A model generated the notes under the pieces. The model was given only the letters and a program-made list of their open reading frames with translations. It made no database searches and was not told the DNA's origin. Positions 55,072 to 63,785 of a DNA stretch of 64,000 bases are shown here, piece by piece; the stretch's first letter is position 1; the number at the start of each line of letters is the position of its first letter. Location: positions 1,105,694 through 1,169,693 of the forward strand of contig NZ_BDUC01000002.1 in the NCBI RefSeq assembly GCF_002218085.1, read 5' to 3'. Made by a program: the position numbers and the translations under genes. This DNA is from Tolypothrix sp. NIES-4075. Lineage in GTDB: Bacteria > Cyanobacteriota > Cyanobacteriia > Cyanobacteriales > Nostocaceae.

Positions 55072-55842
55072 ATGCGTATATTTTTCGATTGGTCTACAAA
55101 CTTACTTAACTATCTACGTAGCTTGGCAATAATAAGCTTGCTATGTCTGATTTTAGGCTGGTCACTTCCCGCACAAGCAGCCACCCGCATCAGTCCCAAA
55201 CTCGAACAGCAAGTTATACAAATCATCCGCGAACATCCAGAGGTACTTATAGAATCTGTCCAAGCATATCAGCAGCAACAGCAACAGCAAATACGACAAT
55301 CACAGCAGGCATTTTTGCAAGATTTACAAATCAATCCCCAATCGGTGATTGGTAATTCTCCTGTTACTGGTTCGTCTAATTCAAAGATTGTCTTAGTGGA
55401 ATTTTCCGACTTTGAGTGTCCTTATTGTGCTGAGGCTAACAAAACTCTGAAACAGTTTATGGAAAAGCATCAAGATAAAGTGACATTAGTTTACAAGCAT
55501 TTCCCCCTGATACAAATTCACAATCAAGCAGTGCCAGCCGCAAAAGCTGCTTGGGCAGCTTTTCAGCAGGGCAAATTCTGGGAATATAGTGATGCGCTAT
55601 TTTCTAATCAAAAACAACTTGGTGAGGCTTTGTATTTGGATACTGCCACAAATCTCAAGTTGGATTTAGACAAGTTTAAAAGCGATCGCGCTCTTGCCGA
55701 TAATGCAATTGTTAAAGATATGCAGCTAGCGCAAAAATTGGGGCTGACTGGTACACCTTTCTTTGTCATGAATGGTGTAACTTTCTCTGGTGCTGTGCAG
55801 CTATCAGACATGGAAAAAGTCTTAGCTCGTGCTACTCAGTAA
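55072..55842 (+). CDS. DsbA-family thioredoxin-fold protein, exported
   Basis: A 256-residue protein from the ATG at 55072. A signal peptide (residues 12-36, ending PAQAA) is followed by a Gln-rich coiled coil (about 55-85). The DsbA-like domain carries the active site FECPYCAEANKTL; LTGTPFFVMNG holds the cis-Pro. It should oxidise or isomerise disulfides in the periplasm or thylakoid lumen. It stands alone; a hairpin follows its stop. Confidence 0.9.
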   Translation: MRIFFDWSTNLLNYLRSLAIISLLCLILGWSLPAQAATRISPKLEQQVIQIIREHPEVLIESVQAYQQQQQQQIRQSQQAFLQDLQINPQSVIGNSPVTGSSNSKIVLVEFSDFECPYCAEANKTLKQFMEKHQDKVTLVYKHFPLIQIHNQAVPAAKAAWAAFQQGKFWEYSDALFSNQKQLGEALYLDTATNLKLDLDKFKSDRALADNAIVKDMQLAQKLGLTGTPFFVMNGVTFSGAVQLSDMEKVLARATQ

Positions 55843-55851
55843 TTATCTTTA

Positions 55852-55871
55852 AAGGCGGGTATCCCCGCCTT
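55852..55871 (+). terminator. Terminator hairpin after the DsbA-like gene
   Basis: aaggcggg and cccgcctt form a short stem nine bases after the stop. Confidence 0.7.
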
Positions 55872-55914
55872 AAGCTATCATCGATATATACAAATTTGTA
55901 TACAAAATCACAGT

Positions 55915-56157
55915 ATGCAAAGTTCTACCATCAGAATCAGCAATACATCTCACAATATCCTTAAAGAACTAGCTGCACGCTCTGGGGAGTCGATGCAAGC
56001 AATCCTCGATCAAGCGATCGAGCAATACCGCAGACAAATGTTTTTAGAGTCAGCTAACCAAGCTTACGCTGCCTTACGTAATAACTCAGAAGCTTTGCAG
56101 GCTGAACTTGAAGAAAGAGAAGCTTGGGATATCACTCTAGCTGACGGGTTAGAATGA
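55915..56157 (+). CDS. Ribbon-helix-helix-type antitoxin, orphan
   Basis: An 80-residue protein with STIRISNTSHNILKELA and MQAILDQAIEQYRRQMFLES, as in antitoxins of MazF-type or similar pairs. The TGA overlaps an ATG (ATGACC), the usual toxin start, but the toxin frame stops after a few codons because a TnpB tail follows at 56170. The toxin has been lost to the insertion. Confidence 0.8.
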   Translation: MQSSTIRISNTSHNILKELAARSGESMQAILDQAIEQYRRQMFLESANQAYAALRNNSEALQAELEEREAWDITLADGLE

Positions 56158-56169
56158 CCATTACAAAAC

Positions 56170-56322
56170 CGATGGTTCGCTAGTAGTAAAACCTGCTCTA
56201 GCTGTGGAATCAAAAAAGAAACACTCTCACTATCTCAAAGAGTGTTTGATTGCGACCATTGCAGTCTTGAGATTGACCGTGATTTGAACGCCTCGATTAA
56301 TTTGGAGAAAGCCGTTAGTTAG
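56170..56322 (+). pseudogene. C-terminal TnpB fragment (IS200/IS605 remnant)
   Basis: 51 codons. The zinc-ribbon is clear (KTCSSCGIKKETL, FDCDHCSLEIDRDLNASINL), the C-terminal end of TnpB. The RuvC core is missing. It is fused abruptly to the lost toxin start. Confidence 0.88.
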
Positions 56323-56384
56323 ACGGTGTTAGCCTGTGGACACAGTGCTGCCGACAGTTCTGGATAAAGCAGGAAGTAAACTCT

Positions 56385-56440
56385 AGCTACCACAAAGAGT
56401 ACAAGTTATCTGGGATAGAAAAGTCTAGTTGTGGGTAGCT
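56385..56440. ncRNA. Hairpin beyond the TnpB remnant, possible IS end/omegaRNA trace
   Basis: agctaccacaa and ttgtgggtagct form an imperfect stem around a 33-base loop, 60 bases after the TnpB stop. TnpB guide RNAs lie in this place in full elements. This is inference from position and structure. Confidence 0.35.
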
Positions 56441-56707
56441 TTGGATAAGTTTTATGTAACGGTGTAATTTCTTCAACCACCATGATGATGGTAGAAGACA
56501 GGCTACGGATTCTTTTGGGTTTGTAAAGTTGCTGCGATCGCACGAGCGTTTATTATCAATGACGCGATCGCTTATATCATCAACCTGAGTAAGCTTACTG
56601 TTTACGATTTTTTGTTCTCAACGTTACAACTGATACATTCTGCCAAAAACAACCTGTTTTTGGCAAACTCAGTGTTAACCCTGAAGACAAAAATCGCGAG
56701 GTAATAA
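56441..56707. other. Leader of the first CAP gene
   Basis: No gene. Two HIP1-like sites (around 56536 and 56564) and an imperfect inverted repeat with ggttttt... near 56650 (ccaaaaacaacctgtttttgg) that forms a good stem. Confidence 0.5.
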
Positions 56708-57406
56708 ATGCATCGTTTAGCATTGTGTGTAATTTTCCCGATTGCTTTGATAGCTAACTTTTCTCATCAGCCAACAAGAGCAAATACATCTACTTCCCAG
56801 TCGGCTGTAGTCCAAAAAGTTAATCGGACTTTGTTAGCTTCTTCAAGTTACCTTTCACCTTTAGAAGAACAGGTAATTGCCCAAATGAACAAAGTGCGGA
56901 CAAATCCCAAGGCATATATCCCGATTATGGAAAGCTATAAAAAGCGCTTTCAAGGCAAACGAGTCAAAATTTCTGGCAATACTTATTTGCTAACGCAAGA
57001 AGGAGTAAAACCAGTCGATGAAGCGATCGCATTTCTCAAGTCAGTTCGTCCTCTGGGAACCTTGACTGCATCTAAAGGGATGTCTTTAGCCGCTAGAGAT
57101 CACGTTAAAGACCAAGGAGCAAAAGGCGTAACAGGTCATTATGGTGCTGATGGTAGCAACCCTTCTACGCGCATCAGTCGTTATGGAACTTGGCTAAGAA
57201 CCGCTGGAGAAAACATCAGCTATGGTCCCAATACGGCTCAAGATATCGTCATGCAATTAATTATAGATGACGGGGTGCGCGATCGCGGTCATAGAAAAAA
57301 CATCTTTAACCCTGCTTTTAAAGTCGCAGGAGTTGCTTATGGAACTCACATAACATACAGAACGATATGCGTGATTGATTATGCTGGAGGATACCGAGAA
57401 CAATAA
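56708..57406 (+). CDS. CAP (SCP/PR1) domain secreted protein 1
   Basis: A 232-residue protein. A signal peptide occupies about residues 1-26. The CAP domain follows: YLSPLEEQVIAQMNKVRTNP, LAARDHVKDQGAKGVTGHYG, and GENISYG, with the metal-binding His of GHYG and RGHRKN. CAP proteins bind sterols/lipids or act as proteases in other systems; here the function is unknown. A close paralogue follows 133 bases later. Confidence 0.9.
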   Translation: MHRLALCVIFPIALIANFSHQPTRANTSTSQSAVVQKVNRTLLASSSYLSPLEEQVIAQMNKVRTNPKAYIPIMESYKKRFQGKRVKISGNTYLLTQEGVKPVDEAIAFLKSVRPLGTLTASKGMSLAARDHVKDQGAKGVTGHYGADGSNPSTRISRYGTWLRTAGENISYGPNTAQDIVMQLIIDDGVRDRGHRKNIFNPAFKVAGVAYGTHITYRTICVIDYAGGYREQ

Positions 57407-57539
57407 ATTTAATTGCGTTCACGCAGTGACTCTCTAACAGTATTGCCTCTGTTTCAAAGCGGCTAAGAAAGGAAACCAATTCTCACTTATTTAATCTAAT
57501 CATATATTGATTGGTTGCTTTCTACTTTTGAGGTTATTG

Positions 57540-58235
57540 ATGCGTCGCATACTATTTTGGGTATTTATCCCTATTTACCTACTAGTTACATCCTGTGATA
57601 CTGTGTTTGAATCTCACCCTTCTGTACCGGAAACTACTCAAAAAGATTCGCAATTATCCGCAAATAAAAATAGCCTCTCGCCGTTGGAAAAACAAGTGAT
57701 TGTAGAAATGAATAAGGCGAGAACAAATCCTGCTGCTTATGCGGCTATCTTAGAAAAGTATAAAAAGCGCTTTTCAGGTAAACGAGTAAAAATCTCTGAT
57801 ACTGTCTATTTGCAAACGACTGAAGGAGTCAAAGCAGTCGATGAAGCGATCGCTTATCTCAAATCAGTCCGTCCGGTGGGAACTTTAATTGTATCTAAGG
57901 GTATGTCTTTAGCTGCTAAAGATCATGTGAAAGACCAAGGAAAAACAGGTGCAATTGGTCATGATGGTAGCGACAAAAGCGACCCGTTTATTCGCATCAA
58001 CCGTTATGGAACTTGGCAAAAAACTGCTGGGGAAAACATCAGCTATGGTTCCCACACGGCTCAAGATATCGTTATGCAATTAATTATAGATGACGGAGTA
58101 CCATCGCGGGGTCATAGAACAAACATGTTTAACCCCGATTTTAAGGTAGCAGGAGTTGCTTTTGGCATTCACTCGACTTACAGGCAAATGTGCGTGATTG
58201 ATTATGCTGGAGGATATCAAGAAAAATCCGTTTAA
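57540..58235 (+). CDS. CAP domain lipoprotein 2 (tandem paralogue)
   Basis: A 231-residue paralogue of the preceding protein; the CAP domains align without gaps (YKKRFSGKRVKIS against YKKRFQGKRVKIS). The N-terminus differs: MRRILFWVFIPIYLLVTSC is a lipoprotein signal, so this copy should be membrane-anchored. ATG at 57540 is preferred to TTG at 57507. TAATG overlap with the next gene. Confidence 0.9.
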   Translation: MRRILFWVFIPIYLLVTSCDTVFESHPSVPETTQKDSQLSANKNSLSPLEKQVIVEMNKARTNPAAYAAILEKYKKRFSGKRVKISDTVYLQTTEGVKAVDEAIAYLKSVRPVGTLIVSKGMSLAAKDHVKDQGKTGAIGHDGSDKSDPFIRINRYGTWQKTAGENISYGSHTAQDIVMQLIIDDGVPSRGHRTNMFNPDFKVAGVAFGIHSTYRQMCVIDYAGGYQEKSV

Positions 58236-59083
58236 TGTACCACCCTTCTCGTAAAGCCGTTAATCTCAACGTAAAAATCCAAGGCGAAGGATTCCCTATT
58301 TTATGCTTGCACGGTCATCCGGGTTCTGGTTCGAGCCTTTCTGTATTTACCGATCGCTTATCAAAACGTTTTCAAACTATCGCCCCTGATTTGCGCGGAT
58401 ACGGCAAAAGTCGCTTTAAAGGTGATTTTGATATGCGCGACCATTTGACCGACTTAGAAGCGCTTCTAGACCGCTTAGGGATAGAAAAATGCTTAGTGTT
58501 GGGATGGTCGCTCGGTGGCATTTTAGCGATGGAACTGGCACTGATGCTACCACAGCGGGTGACTGGATTAATTTTGATTGCTACGGCAGCTAGACCTAGA
58601 GGAAATCATCCGCCGATTAGTTTGCTGGACAATTTGTATACTGGGATTGCTGCTCTTTTAAACTGTGTAAAACCAGGTTGGCGGTGGAATATTGAGACAT
58701 TTGGCAAGCGATCGCTTTTTCGTTATCTAATTCAACAACATACACCCACAGCTTACCGTTACATCGCCTCATCAGCGGTGCCGGCTTATTTGCAAACTTC
58801 CCCTGCTGCTACTCGCGCCCTTTATACTGCGATTCAATCTGGTTACAATCGACTTACAGACTTAGAGCAAATTTTTTGTCCCAGTCTAGTACTTGCGGCT
58901 ACAGAAGACCGTCACATCACAGTTAATTCCAGTTTAGAAACTGCTCAACACCTGATAAATTGTCAGTGGCAAAGCTACCCAAACACCGCTCATCTCTTCC
59001 CGTGGGAAATTCCTGACCAAGTACTGAGCGATATTGACTTTTGGCTGCAACAGCATCCGCAAGTAATAGCTAATAGCCATTAG
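58235..59083 (+). CDS. Alpha/beta hydrolase
   Basis: A 282-residue hydrolase. LHGHPGSG supplies the oxyanion hole, GWSLGG the nucleophile Ser (about residue 90), the acid is Asp in AATEDRH, and the base His is in NTAHLFPWE. It is cytoplasmic. Its ATG overlaps the CAP lipoprotein stop by one base, so the genes are translationally coupled. Substrate unknown. Confidence 0.92.
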   Translation: MYHPSRKAVNLNVKIQGEGFPILCLHGHPGSGSSLSVFTDRLSKRFQTIAPDLRGYGKSRFKGDFDMRDHLTDLEALLDRLGIEKCLVLGWSLGGILAMELALMLPQRVTGLILIATAARPRGNHPPISLLDNLYTGIAALLNCVKPGWRWNIETFGKRSLFRYLIQQHTPTAYRYIASSAVPAYLQTSPAATRALYTAIQSGYNRLTDLEQIFCPSLVLAATEDRHITVNSSLETAQHLINCQWQSYPNTAHLFPWEIPDQVLSDIDFWLQQHPQVIANSH

Positions 59084-59106
59084 CTATTAGCTATTAGCTA
59101 TAAGCC
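59079..59106. repeat. Heptamer repeat at the hydrolase stop
   Basis: Units attagct, attagct, attagct and ataagcc; the first contains the TAG stop codon of the hydrolase gene. Confidence 0.85.
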
Positions 59107-59112
59107 ATTCGA

Positions 59113-59415
59113 TTACATTTGACCGCTAAAGGCAGGCTTTACTTTGCGGTCAATCCGTTCCCCCAAATCTTCAGCAATTGTTAAAGTACCGGGTTTGCAG
59201 CGTTTGACATTTACTGCAATTCCTTGCGCTCCTTCAACTTGCAAATCTTCTACATAGCCTGTGATTGCCGCTTTAGCTTCAGAAGAACTGAGAAATGGTC
59301 CAAAGTAGTAGGTGCAATTGGGCTTTTGTGTCTCAATCTCAACCCACCAAGCCAAGCCAAAGGTGTCGAACGTATTAATTAGGGCTTCCTTGAGGTTATA
59401 CCAAATGGTTTTCAT
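59113..59415 (-). CDS. DUF1816 family protein
   Basis: A 100-residue protein of a cyanobacterial family: LAWWVEIETQKPNCTYYFGP, then FLSSSEAKAAITGYVEDL, and the tail LTIAEDLGERIDRKVKPAF. Function unknown; some members lie near phycobilisome genes. Complete, convergent with the hydrolase. Confidence 0.88.
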   Translation of the reverse strand: MKTIWYNLKEALINTFDTFGLAWWVEIETQKPNCTYYFGPFLSSSEAKAAITGYVEDLQVEGAQGIAVNVKRCKPGTLTIAEDLGERIDRKVKPAFSGQM

Positions 59416-59489
59416 AGTTTTCGCCAGTTGATAAGTGTGCTTTTTGGTTGTTAAACGTGTCTTGCTGATTTTTTCTCATTTACATTTCT

Positions 59490-60752
59490 TTATACTCTGT
59501 TATTATTCGTTTTCCAAGCGGTTTTTTGTAATTTGTCTAAATGCAACGTATTTAACCAGCGTTGGCGATAAATTTCATAAAGCGCCATACCTGCCGCCAC
59601 AGAAGCATTCAGGCTAGGAGTATTGCCTTGTAAAGGAATCGACACTAAAACATCGCAAGAGCGTTGTGTGAGCATACTCAAGCCTTCGCCTTCCGAGCCA
59701 ACTACCAACACAATCGGAATTGGTTTTTTGTTTTCATCTTTGGGATTGACGAATTCAACAGTATGCAGCGGTACGCTACCAGTGACAGCGGTGCCGTAAA
59801 TCCAAAAATTAGCGGCTTTCAAGGCATCCATTGCGCGGCTGAGGTTAACTACTCTTGCAACCGGAAAGGTTTCTAGCGCACCTGCCGCGACTTTCATCAC
59901 CGTGGAAGTGATTCCAGAAGCTCGGCGTTGCGGGATTACTAATCCTTGAGCGCCGATCGCTTCAGCTGTGCGAATAATTGCTCCCAAGTTGTGGGGATCG
60001 GTAATACCGTCAGCCACGACAATTACTGGTGCATCGGTAGTAGAAAAAGCTTTGGTAATTAACTCCTCTAACTCAATGTAGGCGTGGGGAGCAATTTGTG
60101 CCGCTATTCCCTGATGATTTGCGTAGGAGGTAATTTGGTCTAAGCGCTTTGGTTCAACTTCATCAATCACCGTGCCGTTGTCTTTCGCTTGCAAAATCAA
60201 ATTATGAAAGCGGGGATCGTAGCGCAGCTTAGAAGTAATCCAGATTCGATTTAGACCGCGCTGATTTTCTAATGCAGTCAACACTGGATGGCGACCGTAG
60301 ATTAGATCGCTATCTTCTGTTGGTTTAGATGAAGATGCATCAGAGAAACTGCGACGTGGGCGGAAGTCCTCTCTTGCTGCGCCTTCGCTCTTGTTATATG
60401 CACGACGTGGTGGGCGTGAGTCGTCTGTTGCGCCAACGCTAGCTTTATATGGCGATGCATCGGAGAACTTGCGACGTGGTGGGCGTGAGTCGTCTGTTGC
60501 GCCTTCACTCTTGTTAGATGACGATGCATCAGAGAACTTGCGACGTGGGCGTAGATCGTCTAAAGCGCCTTCGTTTGGTTTAGATGGCGATGCATGAGAA
60601 AACTTGCGACGTGGGCGTGGTTCATCTTTTGAGCCTTCGCCATCTTGAGGTCGGGGACGAATCGAACTAGAAATTACACGTTTGCCTTTAATTTTTAAAG
60701 ATGGTGCGCGATTCAGTTCGCGATTCGAGTTGGTTTTTCTTGGATTTGACAT
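59490..60752 (-). CDS. rlmB: TrmH-family rRNA 2'-O-methyltransferase (RlmB type) with repetitive N-terminus
   Basis: A 420-residue protein from the Met at 60752. Residues 1-145 are basic, with four or five imperfect repeats of RRKFSDASSSK-SEGATDDSRP type. Then comes the SPOUT enzyme: YGRHPVLTALE, ADGITDPHNLGAIIRTAEA, VVGSEGEGLS and IPLQGNTPSLNASVAAGMAL. It should methylate G2251 in 23S rRNA. The repeat region may bind RNA. Mini-RNase III follows upstream, which also acts on 23S rRNA. Confidence 0.92.
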   Translation of the reverse strand: MSNPRKTNSNRELNRAPSLKIKGKRVISSSIRPRPQDGEGSKDEPRPRRKFSHASPSKPNEGALDDLRPRRKFSDASSSNKSEGATDDSRPPRRKFSDASPYKASVGATDDSRPPRRAYNKSEGAAREDFRPRRSFSDASSSKPTEDSDLIYGRHPVLTALENQRGLNRIWITSKLRYDPRFHNLILQAKDNGTVIDEVEPKRLDQITSYANHQGIAAQIAPHAYIELEELITKAFSTTDAPVIVVADGITDPHNLGAIIRTAEAIGAQGLVIPQRRASGITSTVMKVAAGALETFPVARVVNLSRAMDALKAANFWIYGTAVTGSVPLHTVEFVNPKDENKKPIPIVLVVGSEGEGLSMLTQRSCDVLVSIPLQGNTPSLNASVAAGMALYEIYRQRWLNTLHLDKLQKTAWKTNNNRV

Positions 60753-60843
60753 ATTACTTTGGTAGAAGGATGAAGAGCATCCCGATTTAATCAAGTTGGA
60801 TTTACACACTCTCAGTTATTATTTTTTTAGTGAGGTATACTTC

Positions 60844-61326
60844 TCACGGTTTTTCTAGCTGGAGTTTTTGTAGCAGTTCGGTTAAGCGTTGAGAATCGGT
60901 AAGATACAAATAACCAATTAAAGTTTCGAGACTAGTTGCTTGTTGATAAATTTCTCTTTCAAGGCGCTTGGGACTTTTTGTAGCGGCATTACGACCGCGC
61001 CGAACAATTTCTAATTCTGTGTCCCTCAGATAAGGAGTAAGCGATCGCAACATTTTTGCTTGTGTTTCTGCTCGCACTTGCGCCACAACTAAACGATGGT
61101 AAGCTTCTACTCGCTGCGGTGGCAGCAGATAAAACATCCTCATATGAAGTTCATAAACTGCATCCCCCAAATATGCCAGGGCTGCTGGAGAAATTTTTCG
61201 CACATCCGAGCTGGAAATCTGTTGAGGTAATTGCTCTGTGGTTGCCTTAATTAATTGGCACGAAAATGAATTTTGCTTGTTTGCTGCATTTGATTCATCT
61301 AATAGCTCTTCCTCCTTTAATTCCAC
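60844..61326 (-). CDS. mrnC: Mini-ribonuclease III
   Basis: A 160-residue RNase III-like domain without the dsRNA-binding part. Motif ALAYLGDAVYELHMR holds the catalytic Asp, and RRGRNAATKSPKRL the substrate loop. It finishes 23S rRNA ends. The rlmB gene follows by 91 bases on the same strand, suggesting a joint rRNA maturation unit. Confidence 0.93.
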   Translation of the reverse strand: MELKEEELLDESNAANKQNSFSCQLIKATTEQLPQQISSSDVRKISPAALAYLGDAVYELHMRMFYLLPPQRVEAYHRLVVAQVRAETQAKMLRSLTPYLRDTELEIVRRGRNAATKSPKRLEREIYQQATSLETLIGYLYLTDSQRLTELLQKLQLEKP

Positions 61327-61730
61327 AAGTTAATCATTCCTTTCGGCTACATTAATTTTTTCCACAGATTACGGTGCTGATATACCTAGCATAATCAACA
61401 CTACCAAAATTATTACTAATTTTATCTTTTTAGTTTGAAATTTACATTTAGTTAAATAATTTTCAGATTGGTCTATACTTTACCAACAGGTTTTACCAAG
61501 CTTTTGTATCTTTGATTGCGATCCCCAAGTTTGAGTTTATTATTCTTTATTTTTCGCGATCCGCTAGGCATTTATACGTTGACTGAAGATGCGTGGATTT
61601 AGTCGGAAGTGGGCGATCGCACTTTTATTATTATCAGCGGAAATATCTGTTCTGTCGGAAAGTAATAAAAATTAAGCTATCCAGATTTTAACATCGGATA
61701 GCTTAATTATATTTGTCAAGCAATTCCCGA
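61327..61730. other. Gap holding a terminator
   Basis: Between the starts and stops of minus-strand genes; AT-rich, no gene. The STAS terminator is at its right end. Confidence 0.5.
61670..61708 (-). terminator. Terminator of the STAS gene
   Basis: aattaagctatcc and ggatagcttaatt (13 bp) around a 13-base loop; on the minus strand a T-rich run follows. Confidence 0.8.
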
Positions 61731-62168
61731 CTACTTAATGTTTTCTAGAGCCGCATCAACTGATAGTTGCAGGGAGAGAAACTTCTCTAAGCGTACAAGC
61801 TTGACTGTTTGAGTAACGCGGGCGTTAGTAACGATTTGCAAAGTGCCTTCGGCGTTTTGAGCCTGCTTGGCTAGCTGCACTAGAGCACCCAAGCCAGAGC
61901 TATCAACAAAGTCAATTTGTGAGAGATCCAGAATTATGTGCTTTGGACCTTCATCAATCTTGCTGCCTAGCACCTTGCGAAAAGTCGGTTCCGAAAACGC
62001 ATCCAACAGACCTGTGAGACGGAATAGCTGACAGTTATCCCGGACTTCGCGAGTACCTCTCAGGCTCACGGTTAGATTAAGTGGTTCAGCTATAACTCCC
62101 TCCTCATCATTAAGGTAAACGTTTAAGTATAGATAATTTTTAAGCAAGTTGTCTACAACTGGCTTCAT
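61731..62168 (-). CDS. STAS domain anti-sigma-factor antagonist
   Basis: A 145-residue protein. The STAS fold occupies residues 40-140, with the phospho-acceptor Ser in IDFVDSSGLGALVQL. The N-terminal 40 residues are extra. It should bind an anti-sigma kinase and be regulated by phosphorylation. No kinase or phosphatase gene is adjacent. Confidence 0.92.
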   Translation of the reverse strand: MKPVVDNLLKNYLYLNVYLNDEEGVIAEPLNLTVSLRGTREVRDNCQLFRLTGLLDAFSEPTFRKVLGSKIDEGPKHIILDLSQIDFVDSSGLGALVQLAKQAQNAEGTLQIVTNARVTQTVKLVRLEKFLSLQLSVDAALENIK

Positions 62169-62194
62169 GAATTAAGGGTTAGTCGATGCTCGAT

Positions 62195-62335
62195 AGTGGG
62201 AGCGTGGATAGTGGATAGTGGTTAAGAGTAGTTTTTGACAACCGTCTACCCAACAAGGCTCCAAGCCTCCAACTAACCACTATCCACCAACTACTAACAA
62301 CCAACCACTAACAACCAACAACTAACCATTCCCAC
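62195..62335. repeat. Short repeat arrays between STAS and carA
   Basis: gtggatagtggatagtgg (about 62200-62222) and aaccactatccaccaact type units (62275-62330) are roughly complementary, so a hairpin is possible in the carA 3' region. Confidence 0.6.
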
Positions 62336-62346
62336 TTTTTACATTT

Positions 62347-63510
62347 TTAGCTTACTTCAGCGGCGGCGCGACGTGCTGCTTGCATTGATTGGACAAACTT
62401 TTCAAACAAATAATCAGCATCATGAGGTCCGGGACTTGCCTCTGGGTGATATTGTACTGAAAACACAGGTAAAGACTTATGACGCAATCCAGCAACGGTG
62501 CGATCGTTTAAGTTGAGGTGGCTGATTTCTACCTGGGTGTCGGGTAAAGAATCTGGGTCAATGGCAAAACTATGATTTTGGCTGGTAATTTCTATCCTTT
62601 CTTGCAATCCTGCGGGCTGATTTAAACCCCTATGCCCAAATTTGAGTTTAAAGGTTTCTGCCCCCAACGCATGACCTAAAATTTGGTGTCCCATGCAAAT
62701 GCCAAAAATGGGTTTTTCCGCAGAAAGCAAAGCTTTGGCGGTTTCAATTCCTTCAGTAACTGTAGACGGATCGCCAGGACCATTGGAAAGAAAGATACCA
62801 TCTGGATTGTGTTTAAGAATTTCCTCGCTTGACGTGTGTGCGGGAACAACGATAACTCGGCATCCGTAAGCAGCTAGACGACGTAAAATATTGCGTTTCA
62901 CACCAAAATCAAGAGCGACAACTGTGTATGTTTCTTCAGAATTTGCCACACCAACCGGATTAAATTCCCAAGTTGCAGTGGTGGGATCTGACCATTCATA
63001 AACCGTTGGGGTGGTGACTTCGCGAACCAGATTTAATCCCTTCATGCTCGGAGCAGCTTGTACTTTTTCTAACAATTCTGTCTCATCGATAATTGTGGTG
63101 GATATGCCGCCGTTCATCGCTCCAAACATGCGAATTTTGCGGGTGAGGGCGCGGGTATCAATACCGTAGATACCCGGAACTTGGTGGTGTTTTAGGTAGT
63201 CTGGTAACGATTGTGTTGATCGCCAATTACTCGGTTTATGACAAATATTGCGAGCGATCGCACCTTGTACTTGTGGTCGTTCCGATTCCTCATCAAGAGG
63301 ATTCACTCCAGTATTTCCTAATTCTGGATAAGTAAAAATAACTATCTGACCGCAGTAACTAGGGTCGGTCAGCACTTCTTGATATCCGGTCATCCCAGTA
63401 TTAAAGACCACTTCCCCGATCGCAGTGCCAGTAGCACCGAAAGACCAACCGCGATAAGTAGTTCCATCTGCCAGGACAAGTAAAGCAGGTATTGCGTCAG
63501 ACAGGGGCAT
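62347..63510 (-). CDS. carA: Carbamoyl-phosphate synthase small subunit
   Basis: A 387-residue glutamine amidotransferase. The N-terminal domain (FNTGMTGYQEVLTDPSYCGQ) is typical; the class I GATase triad is Cys272 (GICMGHQ), His355 and Glu357 (YHPEASPGP). It supplies ammonia to the large subunit CarB for arginine and pyrimidine synthesis. carB is not adjacent. The ATG is 11 bases downstream of a heptamer array. Confidence 0.97.
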   Translation of the reverse strand: MPLSDAIPALLVLADGTTYRGWSFGATGTAIGEVVFNTGMTGYQEVLTDPSYCGQIVIFTYPELGNTGVNPLDEESERPQVQGAIARNICHKPSNWRSTQSLPDYLKHHQVPGIYGIDTRALTRKIRMFGAMNGGISTTIIDETELLEKVQAAPSMKGLNLVREVTTPTVYEWSDPTTATWEFNPVGVANSEETYTVVALDFGVKRNILRRLAAYGCRVIVVPAHTSSEEILKHNPDGIFLSNGPGDPSTVTEGIETAKALLSAEKPIFGICMGHQILGHALGAETFKLKFGHRGLNQPAGLQERIEITSQNHSFAIDPDSLPDTQVEISHLNLNDRTVAGLRHKSLPVFSVQYHPEASPGPHDADYLFEKFVQSMQAARRAAAEVS

Positions 63511-63520
63511 AGGTAAAAAG

Positions 63521-63641
63521 TAGGGACTAGGGACTAGGGACTAGGGATTAGGGATTAGGGATTAGGGAATGGGGATTAGGGTAAGGTGCGAGTATATTTT
63601 TTCTTTTTTTCCCCAGTCCCCAGTCCCCAGTCCCTAGCCCC
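63521..63641. repeat. Two heptamer arrays upstream of carA
   Basis: 63521-63583 is nine units of tagggac/tagggat. 63611-63641 has ccccagt units. The arrays are complementary, so the carA leader may form a hairpin. Confidence 0.9.
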
Positions 63642-63785
63642 ACTGCGAATGTTAATTATCTCATGAGTTGTTGAATTTTGAGTTGTAAGCAAAATTAATT
63701 AAAAATTAATAATTAAACAGATAAAATTTTAGGAGGTGCAGAAGTAGATTTCAACAGCCTTGGGCAGGTAAAATGTCAAGTAATT

